Assembly: GCA_947446645.1 (NCBI GenBank) | Contig: CANFHA010000002.1 | Span: 1 to 64,000, forward strand | DNA from: Chitinophagaceae bacterium | GTDB taxonomy: Bacteria > Bacteroidota > Bacteroidia > Chitinophagales > Chitinophagaceae | Direction: 5' to 3' | DNA: 64,000 nucleotides | Part shown: positions 36,434 to 45,937 of the stretch, one piece after another | How the letters are laid out: each line of letters starts with the position of its first letter | Position numbering within the stretch: position 1 is the stretch's first letter | Program-made: the position numbers and the translations under genes | The notes under the pieces: model-generated | Seen by the model: the letters and a program-made list of their open reading frames with translations, nothing else | Told to the model about the DNA's origin: nothing | Databases searched by the model: none

Positions 36434-38206
36434 TTGGCAAAAGACAAAACGATAAAGAAGGTATTTGACCTTAAGCTGCTGCGGCGTATATTTTCCTTTA
36501 CAGGGCTGTATAAGCGCACACTATACCTGGCCATGTCGCTGGCTATCGTGTTAGCGGTTATTTCTCCCGTTCGTCCGTTCCTTATGATGAGGTCTGTAGA
36601 CAAATACGTTGTCAGCAAATCAATTCATGGGCTCATCATGATAAGCATCATCCAGTTGGGCATGCTCATCATAGAAAGCTTGTTACGCTTTTGGTTTACC
36701 TATCGTACCAACTGGCTGGGCCAAACAGTAGTGAATGATGTGCGCAATACCGTTTTCAAAAAAGTACTTTTTCAAAACATCTCGTTTTACGATCGCACAC
36801 CTATAGGCACCCTCACCACCCGAACCATAAACGATATTGAGGCTATCAATGATGTATTCTCTGAAGGTATCATATCTATAGTGGCTGATGTGCTCACCAT
36901 TGTTTCTATCATAATAGTCATGGCTGTAACCGATTGGCATCTCACCCTGGTTTGTCTTGCCACATTTCCTCTGCTCATGCTGGCCACCTGGTGGTTCAAG
37001 GAGGCCGTGAACAAATCCTTTCAGCGGGTAAGAAATGCTGTTGCGGCCCTGAATGCGTATGCACAGGAGCATCTTACCGGTATGTACATAGTTCAGGCCT
37101 TCGCCGCCGAAAAGCGCGAGGCCGGTAAGTTTAACGAGATCAATACCGAACACCGCGATGCTAACATTAAGGGCATCTTCGCTTATTCTGTTTTCTTCCC
37201 CATAGTTGAGATAATACTGGCATCATCGCTCGGCCTGCTTGTATGGTATGGTGTCACCCGTATTCTTCATTACGACTGTTCTATAGGCGTTATCATCTCG
37301 TTTTACATGTATCTGAACCTGTTGTTCCGTCCGCTTAGGATGATGGCCGATAAGTTCAATGTGCTACAAATGGGCATAATTGCCGCCGATCGAGTTTTTG
37401 CCGTGCTGGACAGTGCTGAATTTCTCGACGATAACGGCATCGTTCAAGCTGATATTATAAGTGGCGATGTCGAATTTAAGGATGTGCATTTCAGCTACAA
37501 GCCCGGTGTGCCAGTACTGAAGGGTATATCTTTTAAGCTGGAAGCAGGGAAAACCATGGCGGTAGTGGGGCACACAGGCGCAGGTAAAACCTCGCTCATA
37601 AGTATCCTGAACAGATTGTACGAAATTGAAAGTGGCAGAATATTAATTGACGGCAGGGAACTGCACGAATACGATATTTATAGTCTACGTACTCACATTG
37701 GTATTGTACTGCAGGATGTTTTCCTTTTCTCTGGTACCATAGCGGATAACATCACTTTGCGCAATCCTGATATACCTATTGCTAAGGTAAAAGAGGTTGC
37801 AGAAATGCTGGGCATTCACGAGTTTATTATGCGCCTGCCCGGCGGCTACGACTTCGATGTAATGGAGCGAGGTAATACCTTGTCGCAGGGTCAGCGCCAG
37901 CTGTTATCGTTTGCAAGAGCCTTACTCTACAACCCACGTATACTCATACTAGACGAGGCAACCTCCTCCGTCGATAGCGAAAGCGAACAGCTGATCCAGC
38001 ACGCTATTGATACATTAATCAAAGGCAGAACCTCAATAGTTATCGCCCACCGTTTATCCACCATTCGCAAGGCTGATGAGATCATTGTAATGGATCATGG
38101 AAATATTGTTGAGCGGGGTAACCACAAATCGCTTATTGCGGACAGGGGAGCTTACTACGATCTCTATACAGCGGTAGAGCAAATGAGGGAGAAAGAAGTG
38201 TTGTAG
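36434..38206 (+). CDS. ABC transporter, fused permease and ATPase (MsbA/MdlB type)
   Basis: The 590-residue half-transporter has six membrane segments in the first 310 residues and an ATPase domain with Walker A GHTGAGKTSL, signature LSQGQRQLLSFARAL, Walker B ILILDEATSSVD and switch His in IVIAHRLST. It works as a homo- or heterodimer in exporting lipids, drugs or peptides; the substrate cannot be assigned. Start is TTG at 36434, three bases after prfB, so it is probably co-transcribed with it. Confidence 0.9.
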   Translation: MAKDKTIKKVFDLKLLRRIFSFTGLYKRTLYLAMSLAIVLAVISPVRPFLMMRSVDKYVVSKSIHGLIMISIIQLGMLIIESLLRFWFTYRTNWLGQTVVNDVRNTVFKKVLFQNISFYDRTPIGTLTTRTINDIEAINDVFSEGIISIVADVLTIVSIIIVMAVTDWHLTLVCLATFPLLMLATWWFKEAVNKSFQRVRNAVAALNAYAQEHLTGMYIVQAFAAEKREAGKFNEINTEHRDANIKGIFAYSVFFPIVEIILASSLGLLVWYGVTRILHYDCSIGVIISFYMYLNLLFRPLRMMADKFNVLQMGIIAADRVFAVLDSAEFLDDNGIVQADIISGDVEFKDVHFSYKPGVPVLKGISFKLEAGKTMAVVGHTGAGKTSLISILNRLYEIESGRILIDGRELHEYDIYSLRTHIGIVLQDVFLFSGTIADNITLRNPDIPIAKVKEVAEMLGIHEFIMRLPGGYDFDVMERGNTLSQGQRQLLSFARALLYNPRILILDEATSSVDSESEQLIQHAIDTLIKGRTSIVIAHRLSTIRKADEIIVMDHGNIVERGNHKSLIADRGAYYDLYTAVEQMREKEVL

Positions 38207-38319
38207 ATTACGATGGGACGTACAATTTGCGATCTTAATTACGTCACAAGTATAATTGCACCTCAGGGCCTCTGCGGGAAATTAATTTTCACACGAAAAA
38301 CCAATAAATTGTGCCTGCA

Positions 38320-39444
38320 ATGAAAGTAGCTTTCGTACAAGACTGGTTTAATGCTAATGGCGGGGCAGAAAAGGTTGCAGGTAGCATACTAGATATCTAT
38401 GAAGGTGAGGACGTCAATATATATGCGCTTTTCAATAAATTTTCGCCGTCAGCAAAGCAGGAGATTCTGAATAATCGACCGGTAAGAACTTCCATACTTC
38501 AGCACGTTCCGTTCATTTCAAAGACATACCGCTATTTTCTGCCGGTAATGCCTTGGCTTATGCGGCGTTTCAATCTCCGTGGATATGATTTGATCCTTTC
38601 TACTTCCCATGCTGTAGCAAAAGGGTTTCGCAGCGACCCAAACACGCTTAATGTATGTTACTGCCACACCCCCCTGCGGCCGATATGGGATATGTATGAT
38701 GATTACGCATCTGGTCATAAGTTGGGTAAGTTGTTTTTGTACAGGCGCTTTGTGGCGTGGCTGCGCAAGTGGGATGTAGCGACCTCGAAAAACGTGCACT
38801 ACTTTATTGCCAATTCAAAACATATTCAGCAGCGCATCCAAAGTAGTTACGGCAGGTCTTCTATTGTTATTTACCCTCCTGTTCGCGTGGGTAAGTTTGC
38901 ATTGAATGATTCGTCGCGGAAGGACTACTATTTGTGCATGGGACGGTTTGTACCCTACAAAAAGATAGATATGGTTATCAAGGCGTTTCAGCAAATGCCT
39001 GATAAAAAATTGATACTGATAGGCGAAGGGTGGGGTACTGCGGAGTTTCAGGAAATGCTTAGGCATCATACCAATATAGAGTGGCTGGGCTATCAAAATG
39101 ATGAATCGCTGATAAGGCACATGCAGGAGGCCAAAGCATGCATTTTCGCTGCAAAGGAAGATTTTGGTATCATGTGTGTGGAGGCGCAGGCATGTGGCAC
39201 CCCGGTGCTTGCGCTCGACTATGGTGGCTACCAAGAGACAGTTGTAGATGGTAAGACCGGATACCTGTTCCCCGAGCAAACAGAGCAGAGTGTCATAGAA
39301 GCGGTAGCACGGTTTGAACACCAGCCGCTCACTGACCATTCTGCGATCCGTGAAAATGCCCTTCGTTTTTCCGAAGAGCGGTTTAAAGATGAATTCAATG
39401 CTTTTGTAGAAAAATGCACCATCCTCCACAAAGGGAATCACTAA
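38320..39444 (+). CDS. Glycosyltransferase family 4
   Basis: The 374-residue GT-B enzyme has the N-terminal acceptor domain with NANGGAEKVAGSI, the linker, and a C-terminal GT1 domain with LCMGRFVPYKKIDMVIKAF and the nucleotide-sugar motif EDFGIMCVEAQACGTPVLALDYGG (EX7E). It probably adds a hexose during envelope polysaccharide synthesis. The ATG at 38320 is preferred; a GTG at 38311 is three codons upstream. It is followed 24 bases later by an O-antigen ligase-like gene. Confidence 0.88.
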   Translation: MKVAFVQDWFNANGGAEKVAGSILDIYEGEDVNIYALFNKFSPSAKQEILNNRPVRTSILQHVPFISKTYRYFLPVMPWLMRRFNLRGYDLILSTSHAVAKGFRSDPNTLNVCYCHTPLRPIWDMYDDYASGHKLGKLFLYRRFVAWLRKWDVATSKNVHYFIANSKHIQQRIQSSYGRSSIVIYPPVRVGKFALNDSSRKDYYLCMGRFVPYKKIDMVIKAFQQMPDKKLILIGEGWGTAEFQEMLRHHTNIEWLGYQNDESLIRHMQEAKACIFAAKEDFGIMCVEAQACGTPVLALDYGGYQETVVDGKTGYLFPEQTEQSVIEAVARFEHQPLTDHSAIRENALRFSEERFKDEFNAFVEKCTILHKGNH

Positions 39445-39468
39445 TTTAGCCCCGCAGATAATTAGCTA

Positions 39469-40743
39469 TTGGATACCCTGGATAAATATGATCGTACGAA
39501 CAGCGAAGCCTTCCAAAGGGTTTCGGTGCTTGATGTCTATGCTGCCCGCCTGCTGATGTTCTCTTTTTTTCTTCCCGAAAAATTGCAGTCATTCGTCACC
39601 ATACTTGTGGGTGTATACTTTGTTTTTCGTTCCTTCAGGGCAAAATTCTCTGTTCCCCGCAGCAACTATTTGTGGGCAGCATTGCTGGGTAGCCTTTACT
39701 TTCTTTATCTGTTCTCCATACCATTTACGCCCCCCGAATACAAGCATTTTTTATCGCTGCTCTGCGAGCGCAAGCTTTCGCTGCTGCTTTTGCCTTTAGT
39801 GTTTGCGCTCACCGGGCAGCCGTTCCGGCTGGCGATCATAAATGAGCTGCGTTTTTTCGTTTACGGCTGTCTTGTCAGCTGCATGGTAGGCAATGCCGAC
39901 TTTGTTTATCATTCCTGGCTGGCCCACGATAGCATCCATGCGCTCTCTCATGTGCGTTACCGCATTATTTTCGAGTCCTGTACCGGCATTCATCCCACCT
40001 ATATGGGCGTTTTCCTGGGCTTCTCTATTTGTATTACATTATTGTCCACCGCCTTTGTTGGGCGGCGTGGGCAGGTGATGCAGTATGCCATTGTATATGT
40101 CTTGCTAGTGCTACTTCTGGCACTATTGGCAAAGTCTCCCATTATCGCTTTAATATTTATCGGGGGCCACTATGCATACAGGCGCCGCCAGGCCTTGCTG
40201 CGTTATAAAATGGCATTGGCTGGCTTTTTTGCATCTGTGATCGCAGCCTGTTTTTTCATTCCATTTATTGGCCAGCGTCTGCGAGAGGTATTGCAGTTCG
40301 CCGGTATAGGTAAGTCCGGCAATGTGGCAGATAATTCAGTGTATGTAAGAAAGCTGTTGTGGACTGTAGATACTGATCTCATCAAGCAATATTGGCTAAC
40401 AGGTGTAGGCGCCGGCCGGCTGCTGCACATCCTTCGTGAGCGCTACTTTTTCTATTCTATAGCCAATCATTTCCCTGTAGGCTATTTCGACCCACACAAC
40501 GAATATTTTTCTGAATGGCTTTCGTTCGGGCTGTTGGGAATTGCCGTATTCGTTACTATGCTCACCGTTCATTTTGTTCGGGCCATCCGTATGCGCCACT
40601 ACCTGTATCTCTATATGCTCATCATTTTGTACATAACCTTCTCTACCGAAACATTGCTGTCCCGGCAGGAAGGTGTATTGTTTTATTCGGTGTTTACTTC
40701 GTTGTTTTTCTTCAGCGCAAGGCGCTTGGAAGATCGTCGCTAA
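39469..40743 (+). CDS. O-antigen ligase-like membrane protein (Wzy_C)
   Basis: The 424-residue protein has about eleven membrane segments and a large loop at about 275-350 with the family phrases VRKLLWTVDTDLIKQYWLTGVGAGRLLHIL and YFDPHNEYFSEWLSFGLLGI (PHNEYF). It is related in design to the protein at 17028. It likely moves or polymerises lipid-linked sugars. The TTG at 39469 is the most plausible start; no ATG occurs before the first membrane segment. Confidence 0.8.
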   Translation: MDTLDKYDRTNSEAFQRVSVLDVYAARLLMFSFFLPEKLQSFVTILVGVYFVFRSFRAKFSVPRSNYLWAALLGSLYFLYLFSIPFTPPEYKHFLSLLCERKLSLLLLPLVFALTGQPFRLAIINELRFFVYGCLVSCMVGNADFVYHSWLAHDSIHALSHVRYRIIFESCTGIHPTYMGVFLGFSICITLLSTAFVGRRGQVMQYAIVYVLLVLLLALLAKSPIIALIFIGGHYAYRRRQALLRYKMALAGFFASVIAACFFIPFIGQRLREVLQFAGIGKSGNVADNSVYVRKLLWTVDTDLIKQYWLTGVGAGRLLHILRERYFFYSIANHFPVGYFDPHNEYFSEWLSFGLLGIAVFVTMLTVHFVRAIRMRHYLYLYMLIILYITFSTETLLSRQEGVLFYSVFTSLFFFSARRLEDRR

Positions 40744-40816
40744 CGCAGCTATGAATTGTATGTTGCAGAGACGTGGTGCTTCATATTTACGCTTGTCATA
40801 ATGATAGCCTTACAGA

Positions 40817-41362
40817 TCAGTCCTTCCCGCTCGCACCCTTAAACTGGTGGATAGGTTCCTTAAACAACACATTGAAAGTAGTTAGCGAACCATAAATAGC
40901 AGTGATATACTGCTGCAGGTCCACCTTTTCATCGTCTGTCATTACTTTATGGGCGTTTATCTTTTGCTCCATTACGCGTATGCGGTCACGCACCATCACT
41001 ATTTTGTGGAAGAATGTTTCTATAGGCACTTCTTTGCTGGCTAGTGTGGCATCCCCCGGTTTTAGTATCATATTTCCCCGTCTCCAGCGTGGCCCTATCG
41101 GCACCATTTGCGTATCGTGCAGGCGCAGGTCCAGCACATTGCTTAGTGCCTGCTCTATATCCGCCAGGCTTATGTTGTCGTTCCCTGGTGTGCTTTCTAC
41201 TTCTTCCAGCGTTTTCAGGTCCGCATATTCTTTGCTTATGCTTCTCGTCCCTTGCTGAGACTTGAACCAGATTATATATGACTCCAGCGCTGTATCTACT
41301 ATTACTCCTTTGCCAAAGCTGGGGTGGTCTACCCGCGATCCTATGCCTAATTGTGTGCTCAT
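40817..41362 (-). CDS. Soluble hypothetical protein with tudor-like N-terminal domain
   Basis: The 181-residue protein opens with STQLGIGSRVDHPSFGKGVIVDT, a small beta-barrel signature (GxRVxHPxFGxGxV) shared with CarD-like and UvrD C-terminal domains that contact RNA polymerase or nucleic acid. The remainder is helical, with a coiled coil around VRDRIRVMEQKINAHKV. Start at 41362 is chosen over 41404 because the upstream 14 residues are hydrophobic and overlap the divergent gene. No exact family known to me. Confidence 0.65.
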   Translation of the reverse strand: MSTQLGIGSRVDHPSFGKGVIVDTALESYIIWFKSQQGTRSISKEYADLKTLEEVESTPGNDNISLADIEQALSNVLDLRLHDTQMVPIGPRWRRGNMILKPGDATLASKEVPIETFFHKIVMVRDRIRVMEQKINAHKVMTDDEKVDLQQYITAIYGSLTTFNVLFKEPIHQFKGASGKD

Positions 41363-41445
41363 AAGGTAAAATAAGGCTCCGAAAATAAAGAAAAATATGC
41401 TCATTGCATTTTTGCCGGAGCTACTTGCCTAAATTTATCATCATT

Positions 41446-42132
41446 ATGAAACCTTTATTACTCCTTCACGGCGCGATTGGATCATCAAACCAGCTGCAAC
41501 CACTTGCTGGTAAGCTCGCCAATAGCTATCAGATTCATTTGCTTGATATTAGTGGTCATGGTGGTAATTCATCGTCGGCTGATGCTTTTTCTATTGAGCT
41601 TTTTGCTGCTGATGTGCTTACATACATGGACTCGAAAGGTTTAGATAAAGTATCCATCTTTGGCTATAGCATGGGCGGCTATGTGGGCATGTATCTGGCG
41701 AAACATCATCCTGAAAGGGTAGAGCGGCTGGCCACACTGGCCACAAAGTATCATTGGGACCCCGCGATTGCGGCCCGCGAAATCCAGATGCTTAACCCGG
41801 AAAAAATCGAACAAAAGCTTCCCGCGTTTGCAGAAACGCTAAAGCAACGGCATGCCCCTGCCGACTGGAAAGCAGTTTTAGCTAAGACAGTTGAAATGAT
41901 GATCGCCATGGGAAATAACAATCCGCTAAGCTCATCCGATTTCGCAGGGATTAATACACCCTCATTAATTATGCTTGGTGACCGGGATAAAATGGTAAGT
42001 CTCGAAGAAACGGTTAATGTGTATAAAGCATTGCCTGCTGCCGAACTGTGCATCTTGCCAGCTACGTCACACCCTATAGAACAGGTAAATATTGACTTAC
42101 TTGCCTTCCTCCTAAGTCGTGTTATGGTATAG
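41446..42132 (+). CDS. Alpha/beta hydrolase
   Basis: The 228-residue hydrolase begins MKPLLLLHGAIGSSNQLQPL (HG oxyanion motif) and has the nucleophile elbow GYSMGGY, an acid in LGDRDKMV and a late His in TSHPIEQV. The family includes esterases, thioesterases and C-C hydrolases; the substrate is unknown. The start is taken at 41446 because upstream residues are unmatched and overlap the divergent gene region. Confidence 0.85.
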   Translation: MKPLLLLHGAIGSSNQLQPLAGKLANSYQIHLLDISGHGGNSSSADAFSIELFAADVLTYMDSKGLDKVSIFGYSMGGYVGMYLAKHHPERVERLATLATKYHWDPAIAAREIQMLNPEKIEQKLPAFAETLKQRHAPADWKAVLAKTVEMMIAMGNNNPLSSSDFAGINTPSLIMLGDRDKMVSLEETVNVYKALPAAELCILPATSHPIEQVNIDLLAFLLSRVMV

Positions 42133-42189
42133 TTTTTGCTACAATATAAACAGCCTAATCTTTTCAATTTCAACCCTAATATCAGTTCA

Positions 42190-44589
42190 ATGTTCAGGAA
42201 AATACAGTTGTTCGTTTCCTTCGTCCTTGTTACATCATTTGCCAGCGCTAGTGTTCACATACCAATATTCAGTGGCGGGCACAGCCAGGCCCTTGGTGTA
42301 TGTGAAAACTCCGGTGCCGTGTCAATTAATGCCCTTATGTCGGTCATTGATTCTGCCACCGGTGTCACGGATACCTGGAGTATTATTGCAGACCCCTTAC
42401 ACGGTATAGCTGCAGCCAGTTATACCACTACTGCCGCCGGCGGCTTGCTTACTCCCTCTGGGCTCTCGTATTCGCCCGCAGTGGGCTATATCGGAAGTGA
42501 TTCCTTCAAAGTCAGGGTGTCAAATAGCTTTGGGGCAGACACCACTACCGTGCATGTCACAGTAAATCCGCTGCCATCCGCTATTTACGGCACCATGCAC
42601 ATGTGCCCTGGCTTTACCACTTCCATCACAGATACTACCGTAGGCGGCACATGGGGCAGTTCAGATATTGCTGTTGCTACAGTCGGTCTGGGCACCGGTA
42701 TTGTCACCGGGCACTCTTCAGGCACTGCCAATATCACCTATACTATATATGCCAGCGGCTGCAGCACAGTGGCTACAGTTACCGTTGATGCTGCACCGGG
42801 GGGCATAGGCGGACATCTTAGTGTGTGTAAGGGCTTGACAAATACACTGATTGATACCCCACTGGGTGGCCGCTGGACCAGCTTCGATACGTCCATTGCA
42901 AGTGTGGACACATTTACCGGCGTCTATTTTGGAAACGCCTTGGGCACTACCACAATTACCTATACTCTGCCTGATGGTTGCCTTACCACCACCATCGTTT
43001 CCGTTCAGGTTTCGCCTACGCCAATAGATGGCGACCTCATGTTGTGTGCAGGCTCTGGTACCAACCTCTCCGATGCATTGCCCGGAGGTACATGGACAAG
43101 CTCTGATATAACTATCGCCACAATCGACTCAGTAGGCGGTCTGGTAAGTGCCATTTCCGGGGGTACTGCTGTTATCACATACGCCACACCCGCCTGTTTC
43201 GTTTCTGCTCTGCTTACGGTCAATCCACTGCCATCTCCGATTACAGGAGGCCTGGTCGTCCACATAGGAAATACCACCTCATTAGCCGATCTTACCTCTG
43301 GCGGTACCTGGTCTGGTTCTGATCCCTCAGTTGCCTCGGTTGACGGCGTTGGTTTGGTTACAGGGCTGGCCGCTGGCACCACTGCCATTACTTATGCGCT
43401 TGGCTCCGGTTGTATAGCTGCCGTGATTGTATCTGTTGTATCTACACCCACACCCATAGGCGGGCTCCTTCGTGTATGCCAGGGTACCACTACAGCCCTT
43501 ACAGATGCTACTCCCGGTGGCTTTTGGTATAGCTCACACCCGTCTGTAGCCGTTGTAGATTCGGTAACAGGTATTGTCAGTGGCGTTTCCATAGGTACAG
43601 CCTATATTACCTACGCCATCGGCACGTCTCTAACAGCCAGCATCGTTACGGTGAATTCAAATCCCGCAGCTATCACAGGTACACTGTCTGTGTGCCAGGG
43701 GCAATCTACATCACTTTCTGATGCCTCTGCCGGCGGCTCTTGGTCCAGTTCCGATGCCACAGTAGCTGAAATAGGCTCTGGTAGCGGGATCTATACCGGT
43801 ATCTCCGCAGGTTCAGCTACTATTACCTATACGGTCAGCACCTCCTGTTTTACCACGCAGGCTGTAACCATTATACCATCGCCCGCGGCTATAAGCGGTA
43901 CCGCACTTATCTGCCTGGGGCTTACTACATCGTTATCCGACTTGTTAGCAGGAGGTACATGGCTAAGTGCTAATACCGCCATAGCCACTATCGGTTCAGC
44001 ATCCGGGCTTGTTTCCGCAATATCATCCGGCACGTCAACCATCGATTATACATCTGCCGGTGGCTGCATAGCTTCCGTAGTAGTTACTGTGAATCCGCCC
44101 GCTTCCGCTGGCGTTATTATCGGCGCGTCGTCGGTATGTAGTGATTCTGTGATCTCGCTAACCAGCACAGCTCCCGGTGGTACATGGAGTAGTGTCAGCG
44201 GCCTTGCCAGTGTTAGCGCCAGTGGATTAGTCACCGGTATTTCGTTGGGAGTCGATACTATCTTATATACGGTTACTAACTTTTGCGGCGCTGCAAGTTC
44301 AATTCATGTAGTTACTATCTTAAATTGCATAGGAGATGCTGTTCCTGTTACCGGAGTAGCCAGCTATTCCTTCAGGGTTTATCCTAATCCTGCCAGCACC
44401 GTTTTGTATATAGATGCGCCTGAAAATGTCACATACGCTTTGTTAGCTATGGACGGCCATACTGTGCTCCATGGGCTATTGATAGGCCAGATAGACATCA
44501 GCCAGATACCTGGTGGTATGTATTTTGTACAGCTTTTCGACGAAAGTGACCGTCTGTTGTGTACAAAGAAAATAATTAAGGAAAGATAA
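42190..44589 (+). CDS. Secreted Ig-like (BIG2) repeat protein with T9SS sorting domain
   Basis: The 799-residue protein has a signal peptide (residues about 1-21) and one divergent N-terminal Ig-like domain. It then has eight BIG2-like repeats of about 72 residues, each built as GxLxVCxGxTTxLxD, GGTWxSSDxxVAxV, GxVxGxSxGTAxITY and a final CxxxxxVTV. A T9SS domain (FRVYPNPASTVLYID, ending KKIIKER) closes it. Conserved Cys pairs at the two ends of most repeats could form disulfides. It is probably a surface adhesin or extracellular matrix protein. The ATG at 42190 is chosen because it directly precedes the signal peptide; the frame is open to a TTG at 42136. Confidence 0.87.
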   Translation: MFRKIQLFVSFVLVTSFASASVHIPIFSGGHSQALGVCENSGAVSINALMSVIDSATGVTDTWSIIADPLHGIAAASYTTTAAGGLLTPSGLSYSPAVGYIGSDSFKVRVSNSFGADTTTVHVTVNPLPSAIYGTMHMCPGFTTSITDTTVGGTWGSSDIAVATVGLGTGIVTGHSSGTANITYTIYASGCSTVATVTVDAAPGGIGGHLSVCKGLTNTLIDTPLGGRWTSFDTSIASVDTFTGVYFGNALGTTTITYTLPDGCLTTTIVSVQVSPTPIDGDLMLCAGSGTNLSDALPGGTWTSSDITIATIDSVGGLVSAISGGTAVITYATPACFVSALLTVNPLPSPITGGLVVHIGNTTSLADLTSGGTWSGSDPSVASVDGVGLVTGLAAGTTAITYALGSGCIAAVIVSVVSTPTPIGGLLRVCQGTTTALTDATPGGFWYSSHPSVAVVDSVTGIVSGVSIGTAYITYAIGTSLTASIVTVNSNPAAITGTLSVCQGQSTSLSDASAGGSWSSSDATVAEIGSGSGIYTGISAGSATITYTVSTSCFTTQAVTIIPSPAAISGTALICLGLTTSLSDLLAGGTWLSANTAIATIGSASGLVSAISSGTSTIDYTSAGGCIASVVVTVNPPASAGVIIGASSVCSDSVISLTSTAPGGTWSSVSGLASVSASGLVTGISLGVDTILYTVTNFCGAASSIHVVTILNCIGDAVPVTGVASYSFRVYPNPASTVLYIDAPENVTYALLAMDGHTVLHGLLIGQIDISQIPGGMYFVQLFDESDRLLCTKKIIKER

Positions 44590-44692
44590 GCGCTCCGCTG
44601 TGATGGCGTACGTGCTACTAATATTGATTTCATAGCTTTTGGGAATAGATATTGGCAATGAAGCCATAGCCGGGGAGGAATATAAAAGACAG

Positions 44693-44700
44693 TATTTTTG
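44693..44700 (+). promoter_or_regulatory. TAnnTTTG -7 box upstream of egtB
   Basis: TATTTTTG at 44693-44700 matches the Bacteroidota -7 consensus, giving a leader of about 60 bases before the ATG at 44767. No clear -33 box. Confidence 0.4.
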
Positions 44701-44766
44701 TACACTCACTGGTTGGCATTTTCAGGGCCAATAGGTTTCAAAATAGAGTTGCAATACCCGTAAAAA

Positions 44767-45921
44767 ATGAACCTGGCAAAAAAATACAAAGAGGTACGCA
44801 GCCATACGGAGGAGATCTGCAGGCCGCTGAAAACAGAAGATTATGTCGTACAGCCTGTTGTAGATGTGAGCCCTCCTAAGTGGCACATAGGGCATACCAC
44901 ATGGTTTTTTGAAACCTTTGTGCTCAAGCCATTTGTGGAAAATTACTTGGAGTTTGACCCTAATTATAATTTCGTATTCAATAGTTATTATGAAACTATC
45001 GGTGCCCGGGTTATCCGCACAGATCGTGGTAATCTCAGTCGGCCCTCGGTAGAAGATATCTATGCTTACCGCTGGTATGTTGATGATGCCATGAATGCCT
45101 TGCTTGGCAGAGGAGGATCCGCATCTCTGCAGGAAACTATTCTGCTCGGGCTAAACCATGAGCAGCAGCACCAGGAGCTGCTGCTCACGGATATAAAATA
45201 TATACTGGGCCACAACCCGCTTTTCCCTGCTTACCACGAATCCGGAAAAGTGGAGCACCGCAATTATAAAACTCCTGATCGGCAGATGCTCGCAATAGAA
45301 GAAGGCATTTACGAGATCGGTCATACGGGCGATGGGTTTTGTTTCGACAATGAACTAGGTCGGCATAAAGTATACCTTGGCTCCTTTAAAATTGCTCATG
45401 ACCTTGTTACTAACCAGGAGTATCTTGATTTCATAAACGAGGGCGGATACCACAATCATAAACTCTGGCACGCCGAAGGCTTGGATTGGGTGCGGACAAA
45501 CCATATTAACGCCCCCATGTACTGGCATAATATTAATGGAGTGTGGCACAACTACACTATGCACGGTCTAAAAGAAATTGATATGGATGAGGCGCTTTGC
45601 CACATAAGCTTTTATGAGGCTGCTGCATTTGCAGAATGGCGGGGTATGAGACTACCAACAGAATTTGAATGGGAGGTAGCATCTGCACGTTTTCAGTGGG
45701 GCAAGCGTTGGGAATGGACAAACAGCGCATACCTGCCATATCCCGGTTTCAAAAAGGCCGAAGGGGCAATAGGGGAGTATAATGGTAAGTTCATGGTGAA
45801 CCAGATGGCGCTGCGCGGTGGCTCTGAAGCCACACCGCAGGGCCACAGCAGAGCCACCTACCGCAATTTTTTTCATCCTCATCTCCGCTGGCAATACACA
45901 GGTATTCGCCTGGTCAGCTAA
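44767..45921 (+). CDS. egtB: EgtB-type ergothioneine (hercynine) sulfoxide synthase
   Basis: The 384-residue enzyme has an N-terminal DinB-like domain with iron ligands: His40/His43 in WHIGHTTWFFETF and His131/His135 in NHEQQHQELL. A C-terminal formylglycine-generating (FGE) domain follows, with YEIGHTGDGFCFDNELGRHKVYL, RLPTEFEWEVAS and LRGGSEATPQGHSRATYRNFFHP. It couples a thiol to hercynine oxidatively, on the route to ergothioneine. It is followed after 16 bases by egtD, which makes hercynine, so the two form an operon. Confidence 0.9.
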   Translation: MNLAKKYKEVRSHTEEICRPLKTEDYVVQPVVDVSPPKWHIGHTTWFFETFVLKPFVENYLEFDPNYNFVFNSYYETIGARVIRTDRGNLSRPSVEDIYAYRWYVDDAMNALLGRGGSASLQETILLGLNHEQQHQELLLTDIKYILGHNPLFPAYHESGKVEHRNYKTPDRQMLAIEEGIYEIGHTGDGFCFDNELGRHKVYLGSFKIAHDLVTNQEYLDFINEGGYHNHKLWHAEGLDWVRTNHINAPMYWHNINGVWHNYTMHGLKEIDMDEALCHISFYEAAAFAEWRGMRLPTEFEWEVASARFQWGKRWEWTNSAYLPYPGFKKAEGAIGEYNGKFMVNQMALRGGSEATPQGHSRATYRNFFHPHLRWQYTGIRLVS

Positions 45922-45937
45922 TTTTTCAACCAACACT

